64,000 nt of DNA, from positions 5,247,301 through 5,311,300 of the forward strand of contig CM055730.1 of assembly GCA_029465975.1 (NCBI GenBank). Reading direction: 5' to 3'. The number at the start of each line of letters is the position of its first letter. Positions within the stretch are counted from its first letter, which is position 1. Source of the DNA: Dallia pectoralis (taxonomy: Eukaryota; Chordata; Actinopteri; Esociformes; Umbridae). The notes below the pieces were generated by a model. The model made no database searches. It was not told the DNA's origin and saw only the letters and a program-made list of their open reading frames with translations. Both the position numbers and the translations under genes were made by a program. Positions 47,901 through 60,100 of this stretch are shown piece by piece.

Positions 47901-50900
47901 CTGACAGTCACCAGGGACATGACTGAGGAGTGATACTAACCTAGTGCACACTACTGAGAGTCACTAGGGACATGACTGAGGAGTGATAGTAACCTAGTGC
48001 ACACTACTGAGAGTCACTAGGGACATGACTGAGGAGTGATAGTAACCTAGTGCACACTACTGAGAGTCACTAGGGACATGACTGAGGAGTGATACTAACC
48101 TAGTGCACACTACTGAGAGTCACTAGGGACATGACTGAGGAGTGATATTAACCTAGTGCACACTACTGAGAGTCACTAGGGACATGACTGAGGAGTGATA
48201 GTAACCTAGTGCACACTACTGACAGTCACTAGGGACATGACCGAGGAGTGATATTAACCTAGTGCACACTACTGACAGTCACTAAGGACATGACTGAGGA
48301 GTGATATTAACCTAGTGCACACTACTGAGAGTCACTAGGGACATGACTGAGGAGTGATACTAACCTAGTGCACACTACTGAGAGTCACTAGGGACATGAC
48401 TGAGGAGTGATATTAACCTAGTGCACACTACTGAGAGTCACTAGGGACATGACTGAGGAGTGATATTAACCTAGTGCACACTACTGAGAGTCACTAGGGA
48501 CATGACTGAGGAGTGATAGTAACCTAGTGCACACTACTGAGAGTCACTAGGGACATGACTGAGGAGTGATAGTAACCTAGTGCACACTACTGAGAGTCAC
48601 CAGGGACATGACTGAGGAGTGATATTAACCTAGTGCACACTACTGACAGTCACTAGGGACATGACTGAGGAGTGATATTAACCTAGTGCACACTACTGAG
48701 AGTCACTAGGGACATGACTGAGGAGTGATAGTAACCTAGTGCACACTACTGAGAGTCACTAGGGACATGACTGAGGAGTGATAGTAACCTAGTGCACACT
48801 ACTGAGAGTCACCAGGGACATGACTGAGGAGTGATATTAACCTAGTGCACACTACTGAGAGTCACCAGGGACATGACTGAGGAGTGATACTAACCTAGTG
48901 CACACTACTGAGAGTCACTAGGGACATGACTGAGGAGTGATATTAACCTAGTGCACACTACTGAGAGTCACTAAGGACATGACTGAGGAGTGATATTAAC
49001 CTAGTGCACACTACTGACAGTCACCAGGGACATGACCGAGGAGTGATATTAACCTAGTGCACACTACTGAGAGTCACTAGGGACATGACCGAGGAGTGAT
49101 ATTAACCTAGTGCACACTACTGAGAGTCACTAGGGACATGACTGAGGAGTGATATTAACCTAGTGCACACTACTGACAGTCACTAGGGACATGACTGAGG
49201 AGTGATACTAACCTAGTGCACACTACTGAGAGTCACTAGGGTGTTGGACACATTCAGATGGGTATTAATAAGCAGTATTATACCAACAACAATAATAAAT
49301 ATCTGAACATAATATTATCCTTCATGTCACTTTTATCATGAGGTTGATGTCTATAACAGGTAGTGTATGATGTCAGGGGTTTAGCCTGATCCATAATGTA
49401 GGAAAGGTAGCAATAAAACAAAGAAACATTTAAATATGTCGTGTAAAAGTATGGCTCCTAAGGTATTTAACCAATTAATTACTTGTTTGTCACATCATTA
49501 CCACATTCTTTAATATGACACGAATACAAAAAGTTCTATGATGAGAATGTTAATGGCAGATATGGAATAGGTGCGACAGTAGTTAAATGCTTTCATGACC
49601 ACCGTCCGTCTCCGGACTTTGGGAGGCATCATTATATATATTATATTTTCCATATGTGTTCCGGACTACAAGGGGGGACGCAGGTAGAAATAACAATTAA
49701 TATCTTAAAAAGTTTCCCGTCTTGAGAAAAAAGGTTTTCGTCCGACACAAAAGACGAATGGATGATCTGCTCGGCTGAGGTAACTGTAATTTGAGAAGGA
49801 AGGAACTGCATATTGTATTATGCATTGAAAAATGGAACACGCTCAGATAACCAATCTAAAAGCTGGCAGTGTTTCCTCTCCAAACCACAACCGTGTACAT
49901 TCTAAGGCATGTGGTCCGGCCACTCCAGTCCCGGCCACATATTGAGCCCAGACTCTAATGTTGGTGTTGTCGCGCTACATTAGTCACACACTTCCATCTC
50001 CCCGGGAATGTCAATGACCCGACCAACAGGAAGGCTCCAGGGCCCCAGGTGTCGGGTGGGGGTCGGGTGGGGTGGGCGCAGGTGAATCTTTAGCGCCATA
50101 ATGTACAGCACGTCGCAACACGCTCTGCACAACATACATTACCAATGTAAGTGAATGTGTGCTGAAGTGTCAAAAGACGCAAGCCCTTTAGGAGACGCAG
50201 GCCCTTTAGGTGGTGCAGGGTCAAGGGGCGCAACCTATTATCACCATTCATGAACCAGAGGTGAGGAACCGGTGATGGGAACCAAATGGGATATCACATC
50301 ACGTAAGACACACCCCTGTGTCACATAAGACACACCCCTATGTCACATAAGACACAGCCCTGTATCACATAAGACACACCCCTGTATCACATAAGACACA
50401 CCCCTATATCACATAAGACACACCCCTATATCACATAAGACACACCTCTATATCACATAAGACACACCCCGATATCACATAAGACACACCCCTATATCAC
50501 ATACGACACACCCCTGTATTACATAAGACACACCCCTGTATCACTTAAGACACACCCCTGTATCACATAAGACAATACCAAACCCATTATTATCTATAAT
50601 TGTATGACCACGTATGTAGGTTTAGCCATTATATACATTATATTCACTATGCCAGATTCACTGGTGCAAACATATGTACAAATCCCTTTAAGGTAAATAA
50701 ATCTCCTTCCAATAGTAACCTGTACTCTGTTTAATACCCGCCTGTGGTCATTCATAAAACCTAGCATTTATTTTAGCAGTCATTCACTCCGGTTATCTGC
50801 CACCATAAGGCTGTTCAGCTTGACACTTTCGTCACACCAAACACCCTAAAACATGATCTATCCAAGGTGCAATGTGACTAATGCATCTGTTGTATCACAT

Positions 50901-53900
50901 TGTTTTTAATAATTCTGTGTGATAAAGCGAGGAAGGAAAAAATAGATTTTTCTGACTCCTGAAGGTTTTATTTTGACTGTTAAAATGCTGTCCCATTAGA
51001 CACCCATGATCTGTGTAGAGCTTGGCCCTGAGTGGAGGAGGTAGAGAAGGGGCTGAGGAGCAGAGGAAGTGAAAGAGCTGAGGAGTAGAGGAGGTGAAGA
51101 CTGGGTTGAGAAGTGGAGGAGGTGAAGACTGGGCTGATGAGTAATGATAAGCTGATATCTGGTGGCAGGTCAGGAAGCAAACCAAAGATCACGATGTCTG
51201 CTCAGCCTCCTGCTGCCACACACACCCAAAAACACAGCTGTACCTGGGGCGGACATGACGTGTGTGTGTGTCAGGCCAGACAGACGCTGTTACTGACAGG
51301 GTATTCCATGTGACTGTCAGGAGGTGCTGTGAATACAGTGTCAGACAGCATATCGCCCCTGCGTGCCCAGACTATACAGATTATTCCCATTCATCACACC
51401 ACCTATTCAGGGCAGATGAACCCACATCAGTGAGTGAGAAAATGGAGGAGAAAGTCAATGAGAGAGGGACAGAGTAGCATGTGCAAAACCAACTGGGGAG
51501 AGGCCGGCTACTGACCAGAGGGGGAGAGGCCGCATACTGACCAGGGGGGGAGAGGCCGGCTACTGACCAGGGGGGGAGAGGCCGGCTACTGACCCGGGGG
51601 GAGAGGCCGGCTACTGACCAGGGGGGGAGAGGCCGGCTACTGACCCGGGGGGAGAGGCCGGCTACTGACTCAGTAAATAAGGACGTTGATGTTAATAATT
51701 GGTCCAGTTGATTCAGTTGAATAGGTTGATTTGTGATTCAGTGAGGCTAGGAGATGGCGGAAGAAAGATAGTGTACACTACTTAAACATGATTTAATGTC
51801 TGTGTGAGTTCACGCTGCATGACACACCAGCCTGGGAGAGTAGCAGCACATCACATCTCCACCGACTCGGCACATAAAATACTAACAAGACAGGCTCTGT
51901 GTGTCTTTGCTTGTTTGTATGTTTGTTTGTTTGAGATGGCGCTTCTGCTATCAAAAACACTCAAGCCTTGTACTCTAAAGTGATCTGTTCAACCACACAA
52001 GGCAACACAACAACGTCTGCTAATGTTTCAACTTGACGACTTCCATATGCTTTATCCATACATGGATATAAAGATGTGTCAGTAGTACTAGTAGTAGTAT
52101 CAGTATTAGCAGTAGTTGTTGCAGTATTAATAGTATCATCACAATTAGCAGTTGAAGCCGTAGCATTAGTAGTAGTACGAGCTGAGGTAATAGTATTATT
52201 ATTATTAGTAAAAGCAATAACAATAGCAGGAGCTGTGTTTATAGTAGTAGTAGTTGAAGCCATAGCATTAGTAGTACTTGGAACTAAGGCAATATTAGTA
52301 TTAGTAAAAGCAGTAGTAATATTAGTTGTAGGGGCTGTAGTACTAATAGTAGTAGAAGCTGTAGTAATATTAGTAGTAAGAGCTGTAGTAATATTAGTAG
52401 TAGGAGCTGTAGTAATATTAGTAGTAGTAGCTGTAGTAATATTAGTAGTAATAGCTGTAGTAATATTAGTAGTAGGAGCTGTAGTAATATTAGTAGTAGG
52501 AGCTGTAGTAATATTAGTAGTAGGAGCTGTAGTAATATTAGTAGTAGGAGCTGTAGTAATATTAGTAGTAGGAGCTGTAGTACTATTAGTAGTAGGAGTT
52601 GTAGTAATATTAGTAGTAGGAGCTGTAGTACTATTAGTAGTAGGAGCTGTAGTACTAATAGTAGTAGGAGTTGTAGTAATATTAGTAGGGTTTCAACAAC
52701 CAGTTGTATTAATTCCCATCCCATTTAGATGCAGCTGGGATGTGAGCTTGTGATTTAAGAGCCCGTCCTCAAGGCCTCAGCAGCACCAGGGGATTTCAGA
52801 ACCTACAAGCACTAACTGGTAGATTTGTGGCCAAATACATTCAGCAACACATGTTATCCAAGCTGTACGTTCTAACCAAAGGTTTCAGGGAACAGCTGAA
52901 CAACGGAAAAAACAACAAGAGCAGAGGAATGGATAAACAGGGATACTAAATAAATCTCAAAATGACAATAATGTAGTTCTTTGACTGTCCAGATCAATTA
53001 TATACAAGTGATGCTCTAACTAACGGTTATATGTAATCTACATCAGGACTGCTTCTAAGCACACAGGCACATCATGCTAATGCATTGAGAACATACATGT
53101 AGCGTGTGACCCATGGATCTACTTTACATGTGGAGACCAGAAGTTCAGATGCACATGTAGACTATAAAAACTGACAAGACCAGAAGTCCAGATAAGACAA
53201 TTAAACCTGACAATATGTCCCTATAGGGAAGAAAAGACTGTTTCTGACAGATACAACTTTTTATAACTCAGGATGGCCTTAGCATTTGGGTTAGATTTAG
53301 GTTAGGAAATTAGAGGTCAGATATGTGAAAGGAAACCACCTATATGGTCCCCACATGGATAGAAAAACAAGAGGATGTGTGATGAAAGTAAACTAAGGAA
53401 AACAGACGGGAGCTGAGAGGTCTAGGAGGCCAGAACCTGGAGCATCACCACTAAGGAGCACATAAATCACACAGTACACACACACACACACACACTACAC
53501 ACACACACACTACACACACACACACTACACACACACACACTACACACACACACACACTACACACACACACACACACACAGTACACACACACAGTACACAC
53601 TACACACACTACACACACACAGTACACACACACACAGTACACACACACACAGTACACACACACTACACACACACACTACACACACACACACACTACACAC
53701 ACACACACTACACACACACACACACTACACACACACACACACAAATAGTACACACACACACACCCTACACACACTACACACACACACAGTACACACACAC
53801 ACCCTACACACACTACACACACACACACACAGTACACACACACACACAGTACACACACACTACACACACACAACACACACACACACACACACTACACACA

Positions 53901-56900
53901 CACACACACACACACACACACTACACACACACACTACACACAGTACACACACACAGTACACACACATGCACACGTTCCACACTCATAATAACCCATCCTT
54001 TCAGTCGAAGGGCAGACAAAAGGCCCAGCCACAGGTGATAAATTCTGCCTGCTTCCAATCCATCCATCCAATCCATCCAATGAAAGCCGTTTAACAGGGG
54101 CAGAACACAGCCAGGCTTGTCCGAGGTCCATTCTGCCGGACGTTAACTTGGTCTAAAATAATGAGGATGGACAAACAAGATGAGACAGGGTCTAAATGGG
54201 AGGTCTAGGCTGGTCCTGTGATTACCTATTCATCTCATCACTTTCTCTCCCTCGCTCTCCTCCCCTCACGTGTCCCGTCTCTGCGTCTCACGCTGTCTTC
54301 TCTCCATAGCCTCTCCTATCGGACTGGACAGGACACAGCCAACTGTGACACGTGTCGGAACAGCGCTTGTATTATTTACAGGTGAGTGCCGCCTCCAGGC
54401 TCTTAAAGACCAATGTGAATGCTTTAATCCTCCCATTATAAGATGAACCCCAGGTCGACAAACCCAGACACCCAGGGAACAGCAACATGTCTACAAACCC
54501 AGACACCCAGGGAACAGCACCATGTCTACAAACCCAGACACCCAGGGAACAGCCCCATGTCTACAAACCCAGACACCCAGGGAACAGCACCATGTCTACA
54601 AACCCAGACACCCAGGGAACAGCACCATGTCTACAAACCCAGACACCCAGGGAACAGCACCACGTCTACAAACCCAGACACCCAGGGAACAGCCCCATGT
54701 CTACAAACCCAGACACCCAGGGAACAGCACCATGTCTACAAACCCACACCCAGGGAACAGCCCCATGTCGACAAACCCAGACACCCAGGGAACGGCCCCA
54801 TGTCGACAAACCCAGACACCCAGGGAACAGCCCCATGTCGACAAACCCAGACACCCAGGGAACAGCCCCAGGTCTACAAACCCAGACACCCAGGGAACAG
54901 CCCCAGGTCTACAAACCCAGACACCCAGGGAACAGCACCATGTCTACAAACCCAGACACCCAGGGAACAGCACCATGTCTACAAACCCAGACACCCAGGG
55001 AACAGCCCCAGGTCTACAAACCCAGACACCCAGGGAACGGCCCCACGTCTACAAACCCAGACACCCAGGGAACAGCCCCAGGTCTACAAACCCAGACACC
55101 CAGGGAACAGCCCCATGTCTACAAACCCAGACACCCAGGGAACAGCCCCATGTCTACAAACCCAGACACCCAGGGAACAGCCCCATGGACCTCTAGAGAT
55201 TATATAAACGCCAAAGACCTTTAGAGAGTATATCCATGTCTATATACATCCAAAGTATACATTTAGTTGTACACAGATCTATAGATTATGTACTCCTGTA
55301 TAGACCTCAACAGTCACATATTTCCCCTATATAAGACTGCATTGGCAGTCTACATCCATATCTACAGACCTTTACAGTCTGCATCTAGCTCTACAGACCT
55401 ATACAGTCAGCATCTAGCTCTACAGACCTATACAGTCAGCATCTAGCTCTACAGACCGCTACAGTCTACATCTAGCTTTACAGACCTCTACAGGCTACAT
55501 CTAGCGCTACAGACCTTTACAGTCTACACCCAGTGTCTACAGATCTCTACAGTCTACAACAATACAAGCATGCTACACCACCTGAAGTGGCCATGAAGTG
55601 AAGTTGCCTTCATAAATCCATGCAACACCATGTCAGAGAAATATAGCGATTTTTCAGGAGTGCAATCCAATAGAGTTTGCATCAGAAAGGTATTATAGTG
55701 CACTTTCATCCGGGCAGCGTTCACGGTTCACTGTAAGACCGGTCAGACTGACATGACTGCAGTGGATGGAGCACGATAGAACAGAAGGAAAACTGCTGAG
55801 TAATGCTCTTATCCAGGCTAGCTCATTATAACACGATAGAGCAGAGGGAAACTGCTGAGTAATGCTCTTATCCAAGCTAGCCCAGTATAACACGATAGAG
55901 CAGAGGGGAAAACTGCTGACTAATGCACTTATCCAGGCTAGCTCATTATAACACAATAGAGCAGTAGGTAAACTGCTGACTAATGCACTTATCCAGGCTA
56001 GCTCATTATAACACAATAGAGCAGTAGGTAAACTGCTGAGTAATGCACTTATCCAGGCTAGCTCATTATAACATGATAGAACAGAAGGTAAACTGCTGAG
56101 TAATGCACTTATCCAGGCTAGCTCATTATAACACGATAGAGCAGAGGGAAACTGCTGAGTAATGCTCTTATCCAGGCTAGCTCAATATAACACGATAGAG
56201 CAGAGGGAAACTGCTGAGTAATGCACTTATCCAGGCTATTATAACACGATAGAGCAGAGGGAAACTGCTGAGTAATGCTCTATTCCAGGCTAGCCAGCAA
56301 CGACTAAGACCCTTTTTCATAGCTTAAGGATTGTGAGGAGGGCAAGGATTTGGGATTTTGCCATGAGCTTGGCCCTACGTTAGTCATCTGTTTTACGCTA
56401 AAGCCAGGTGAACCCCTCCATCCCTTGAAAGGGAGAGAGAAATAGCACTGGTTAGAAGAACAGGCCAAATCTAGGTTAGCTAGCTTCCCTTCTCTTCCTC
56501 CTGCAGAGACAGAAACAGCCGAAGAAGTGCTGGGCCAGCAGGAGAGTCTGGCTCCCTTTCCTCTGTGCTGACAGACTCGTGAATAACACACTGACAAAAT
56601 CCAAACAGATGAACACACAAACTGCAGCGGGAAAACAAGTCTGATTTTAAAAGTTGAGAGAATTCCCTTTCGCAGTGTGTTTTTTAAGACGTGTTTGCAA
56701 AATGCATATTGACAGACAGGTCTACCTCATATAGCAGAACCCTGTATGTATCCTGAATACAGAATTGGAACAGACAGAATCTGTATGACAACACAATATC
56801 TAGAGAACCCCCATGCATATGTTCTCCTCATATAGCAGAACCCTGTATGTATCCTAAACACAGATAAGATCTGTATGACAACACAGTTTTGAGAGAGAAC

Positions 56901-57071
56901 CCAATGGCAATTAAATACTATGGCAACAGCCAAAAACCTTTCAGATGAAACATAGTGAGTAAGAATGTGTGTAAGAATGTGTGTGTTCCTTGAGAACATG
57001 TTGAGAGAGATGGGGAGAGAGAGAAATAGAGAGAGAGGAAGAGAGAGAGAGAGAGAGAGAAATAGAGAGAA

Positions 57072-57109
<38 letters not shown>

Positions 57110-60100
57110 AACCAGACATAGGAGTTTGTCTAACTTTAATTAGACATCCTTATTTCACTAAAACTGCCTGGACAGAGCCAGAGAGCAGAAACCAGAATAT
57201 ATGAATAATATAGCCCTTTGTGTCTCTGGTTAGCCATGTCCAACATTGGTTGCATTTCAACCTGACAAAGGGCAAATGCGGGGAGACATTAAAATGGCTT
57301 TGGACAGGAGCGTTATCCTAAGCTAGGATAACATGGCATGACAGGCCTCCCAAAAGCCCACTTATTATAATTTTAATTTTTATATAACCAGGTAGGCCGA
57401 TTGAGAACAAATTCTCATTTGCAACGGCGACCTGGGGATTGAACCCAGGACATCATAGATACAAAGCATGCCCTCTACCGCTGAGCTACCAACTCCACTT
57501 ATTCCCTAGGTAGTGCACTTGTTCTGATCATACCCATATGAGACCTGGTCAAAAGCAGGAATTAAAGGAACAAGGAGCAATTTGGGACATGACACGTTGA
57601 ATTCCAAGACGGGAACATTCAGAATCAAATATAGACGTTCCATCACATCGGAGACGGGATTATAACACAATCTAATTACACAGATCTCCATGAAAACATT
57701 TGCTCTGGAGCTGGATGGATAAAGCATTCCATGGAGCTGAGCACAGACTGAGACAGAACTTAACATTCAGCACAAAAAATATCCAGACTTCCGGGCACGT
57801 TCAGTCTCTGTGGGTTTTATTCTCTTGCATGTGTGTGTATGAAGCGATACCAGTGGATAGAATCCTCTAGACAGGGATAAAGACATGTCAAAATGCCAGT
57901 GCTCAATTAACTTAAAATCCAATACTATGTGTGTGTACAATATGTTGTCTGTAGACAATCAGGCATTGTTTTTGTGAATACTTTCAGAATTGAAGTATGC
58001 ATGTGAATAAAGTCTGTTGAATTGAATGTCAGCGGCGGGTGTGTGTGTGTGTGTGTGTGTATAAGTATGTAGGAGAAAATGGAAGACTTGTAAGGATAGT
58101 CAGTGTGTTCATGAGAAAAACAAATTAAAAACTACTGAACTCGGGTTTGAATGTAATTGACTACATGGCACAGAACTCGGAACAAGGAGAAGAAGAAGCA
58201 ATAAACTACCATTGCAATTAATTTCTATGTTCCTGTGATGATGAGCCAAAGCCAGTCAATCCCAGGGAGCGAGAGGGAGAGAGGTAGAGAGAGAGGGAGA
58301 GAGGGAGAGAGAGAGGGAGAGAGGGAGAGAGAGAGGGAGAGAGGGAGAGAGAGGGAGAAGGAGAGAGGTAGAGAGAGAGAGGGAGAAGGAGAGAGGTAGA
58401 GAGAGAGAAGGAGAGAGAGAAGGAGAGAGGTAGAGAGAGAGAGAAGGAGAGAGGTAGAGAGAGAGAGGGAGAGGGAGAAGGAGAGAGGTAGAGAGAGAGA
58501 GGGAGAGGGAGAAGGAGAGAGGTAGAGAGAGAGAGGGAGAGGGAGAAGGAGAGAGGTAGAGAGAGAGAGAAAAAGGATAAAAAGAAACAATATTGAAAAG
58601 GCATGTGAGAACTAGGGATGACACGAAAGAGGATTTGAGAAGCATTATGTTTTATTTTAAGAGCAAAGAGCATGTCTTGGCAGCTTTGTTCAGTAGAAAC
58701 CCCTGTAATCTCACCACGGTAAGAGTACCTCTAATATGCAGATGAGAGACAGAGAAACGTCTGCAGAGTTTTCCAATGAGAGATCCCACATGGGCCAACC
58801 CCGCTAGTTTAACTGAACCCTGTGGAGGTGGGGATCTGTAGTGTTGGGCCAACCCTGTGGAGGTGGGGATGTGTAGTGTTGGGCCAACCCTGTGGAGGTG
58901 GGGATGTGTAGTGTTGGGCCAACCCTGTGGAGGTGGGGATGTGTAGTGTTGGGCCAACCCTGTGGAGGTGGGGATGTGTAGTGTTGGGCCAACCCTGTGG
59001 AGGTGGGGATCTGTAGTGTTGGGCCAACCCTATGGAGGTGGGGATGTGTAGTGTTGGGCCAACCCTGTGGAGGTGGGGATGTGTAGTGTTGGGCCAACCC
59101 TGTGGAGGTGGGGATGTGTAGTGTTGGGCCAACCCTGCTAGTTTAACTAAACCCTGTGAAGGTGGGGATCTGTAGGGATGTGTAGTGTCAGTCCGAAGGC
59201 ATTTCCACAACTGACACACAAACAGAGCCACATCATTAGACATGACCACGGTTATAGCCTTCACCTCGTACGCAACGAGTACAACAGTTGGAAGCGGAAC
59301 CCGCTCAACAAGCGGAGTATCCGACAAGGCTAGACGGACAGTAATCCAGCAGTCTGGAGACAACCGTAACCCCTTCACGCTGACACTTACACAGCGGATG
59401 TGGGAAAATAAAACCGGAATAACACACACACACACCACTGAGGAGGGTTGGAAAATCAATTAAGCGTAGCTAAAGGCTGAGGAGCTGATTACATTATTAT
59501 AGCCCGTGGAAATTACACAGCTCAGCCGCGACGGGAGAGAGACTTGTGCAGCGGCGGCGCTACTCTTTTGTCAGGGAGGAGGAGAGATGGAGACAGAGCG
59601 GGATCTTTTCTGTGGCGGTGTGACTGTGTTTTCCACAGAGTACGGGACGGATGGAAGCAGGATTGTTGACTGTGGAGGCATGTTGACACAGATAAGAGGA
59701 TGATACTTGGATGGATGGATGGATGGGTGGATGACAGATGGATGTGGGTGAAGGTGGGTGGGCGAATAAATGGATGAGGGTGAATTGATCGATGAACAGG
59801 GGTAAATGTGGGTGGATGGATGGATGAGGGTGAAGGGCTAGATGATAGATGCATGGGGGTGAATGGGGGGATGAGGAATGTTATTGGGTGGATGACAAAT
59901 GGATGGACGGAGCACAGGCATTGGCAGCACAATATAGGATGCAAGTAGGTAAAAATGGTAAACCTGAGGGAAGGGGCTGATAAGAGAGATGTGAAGAGAG
60001 AGATGTGACGAGAGAGATGTGAAGAGAGAGATGTGACGAGAGAGATGTGAAGAGAGAGATGTGACGAGGCTGAGGAGAAAGAGATGTGACGAGGCATAAG

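Noticed and set aside
52076..52753. Hydrophobic Val/Leu/Ile-rich frame resembling a membrane protein
   Set aside because: Built from AGT/GTA triplets of a 24-bp repeat; the opposite strand is equally open and hydrophobic.
54443..55224. Three overlapping plus-strand frames of 224-254 codons after insyn2a exon 4
   Set aside because: All three phases of a 35-bp repeat are open; this is intron 4, and the true next exon at 62195 continues the protein.
57425..57490. A tRNA gene on the minus strand
   Set aside because: A- and B-box motifs are present, but the cloverleaf is incomplete and the flanks match a SINE body seen also at 11.3 kb.
58218..58673. Ser/Leu/Pro-rich minus-strand frames
   Set aside because: Translation of a homopurine GA tract; several frames overlap.
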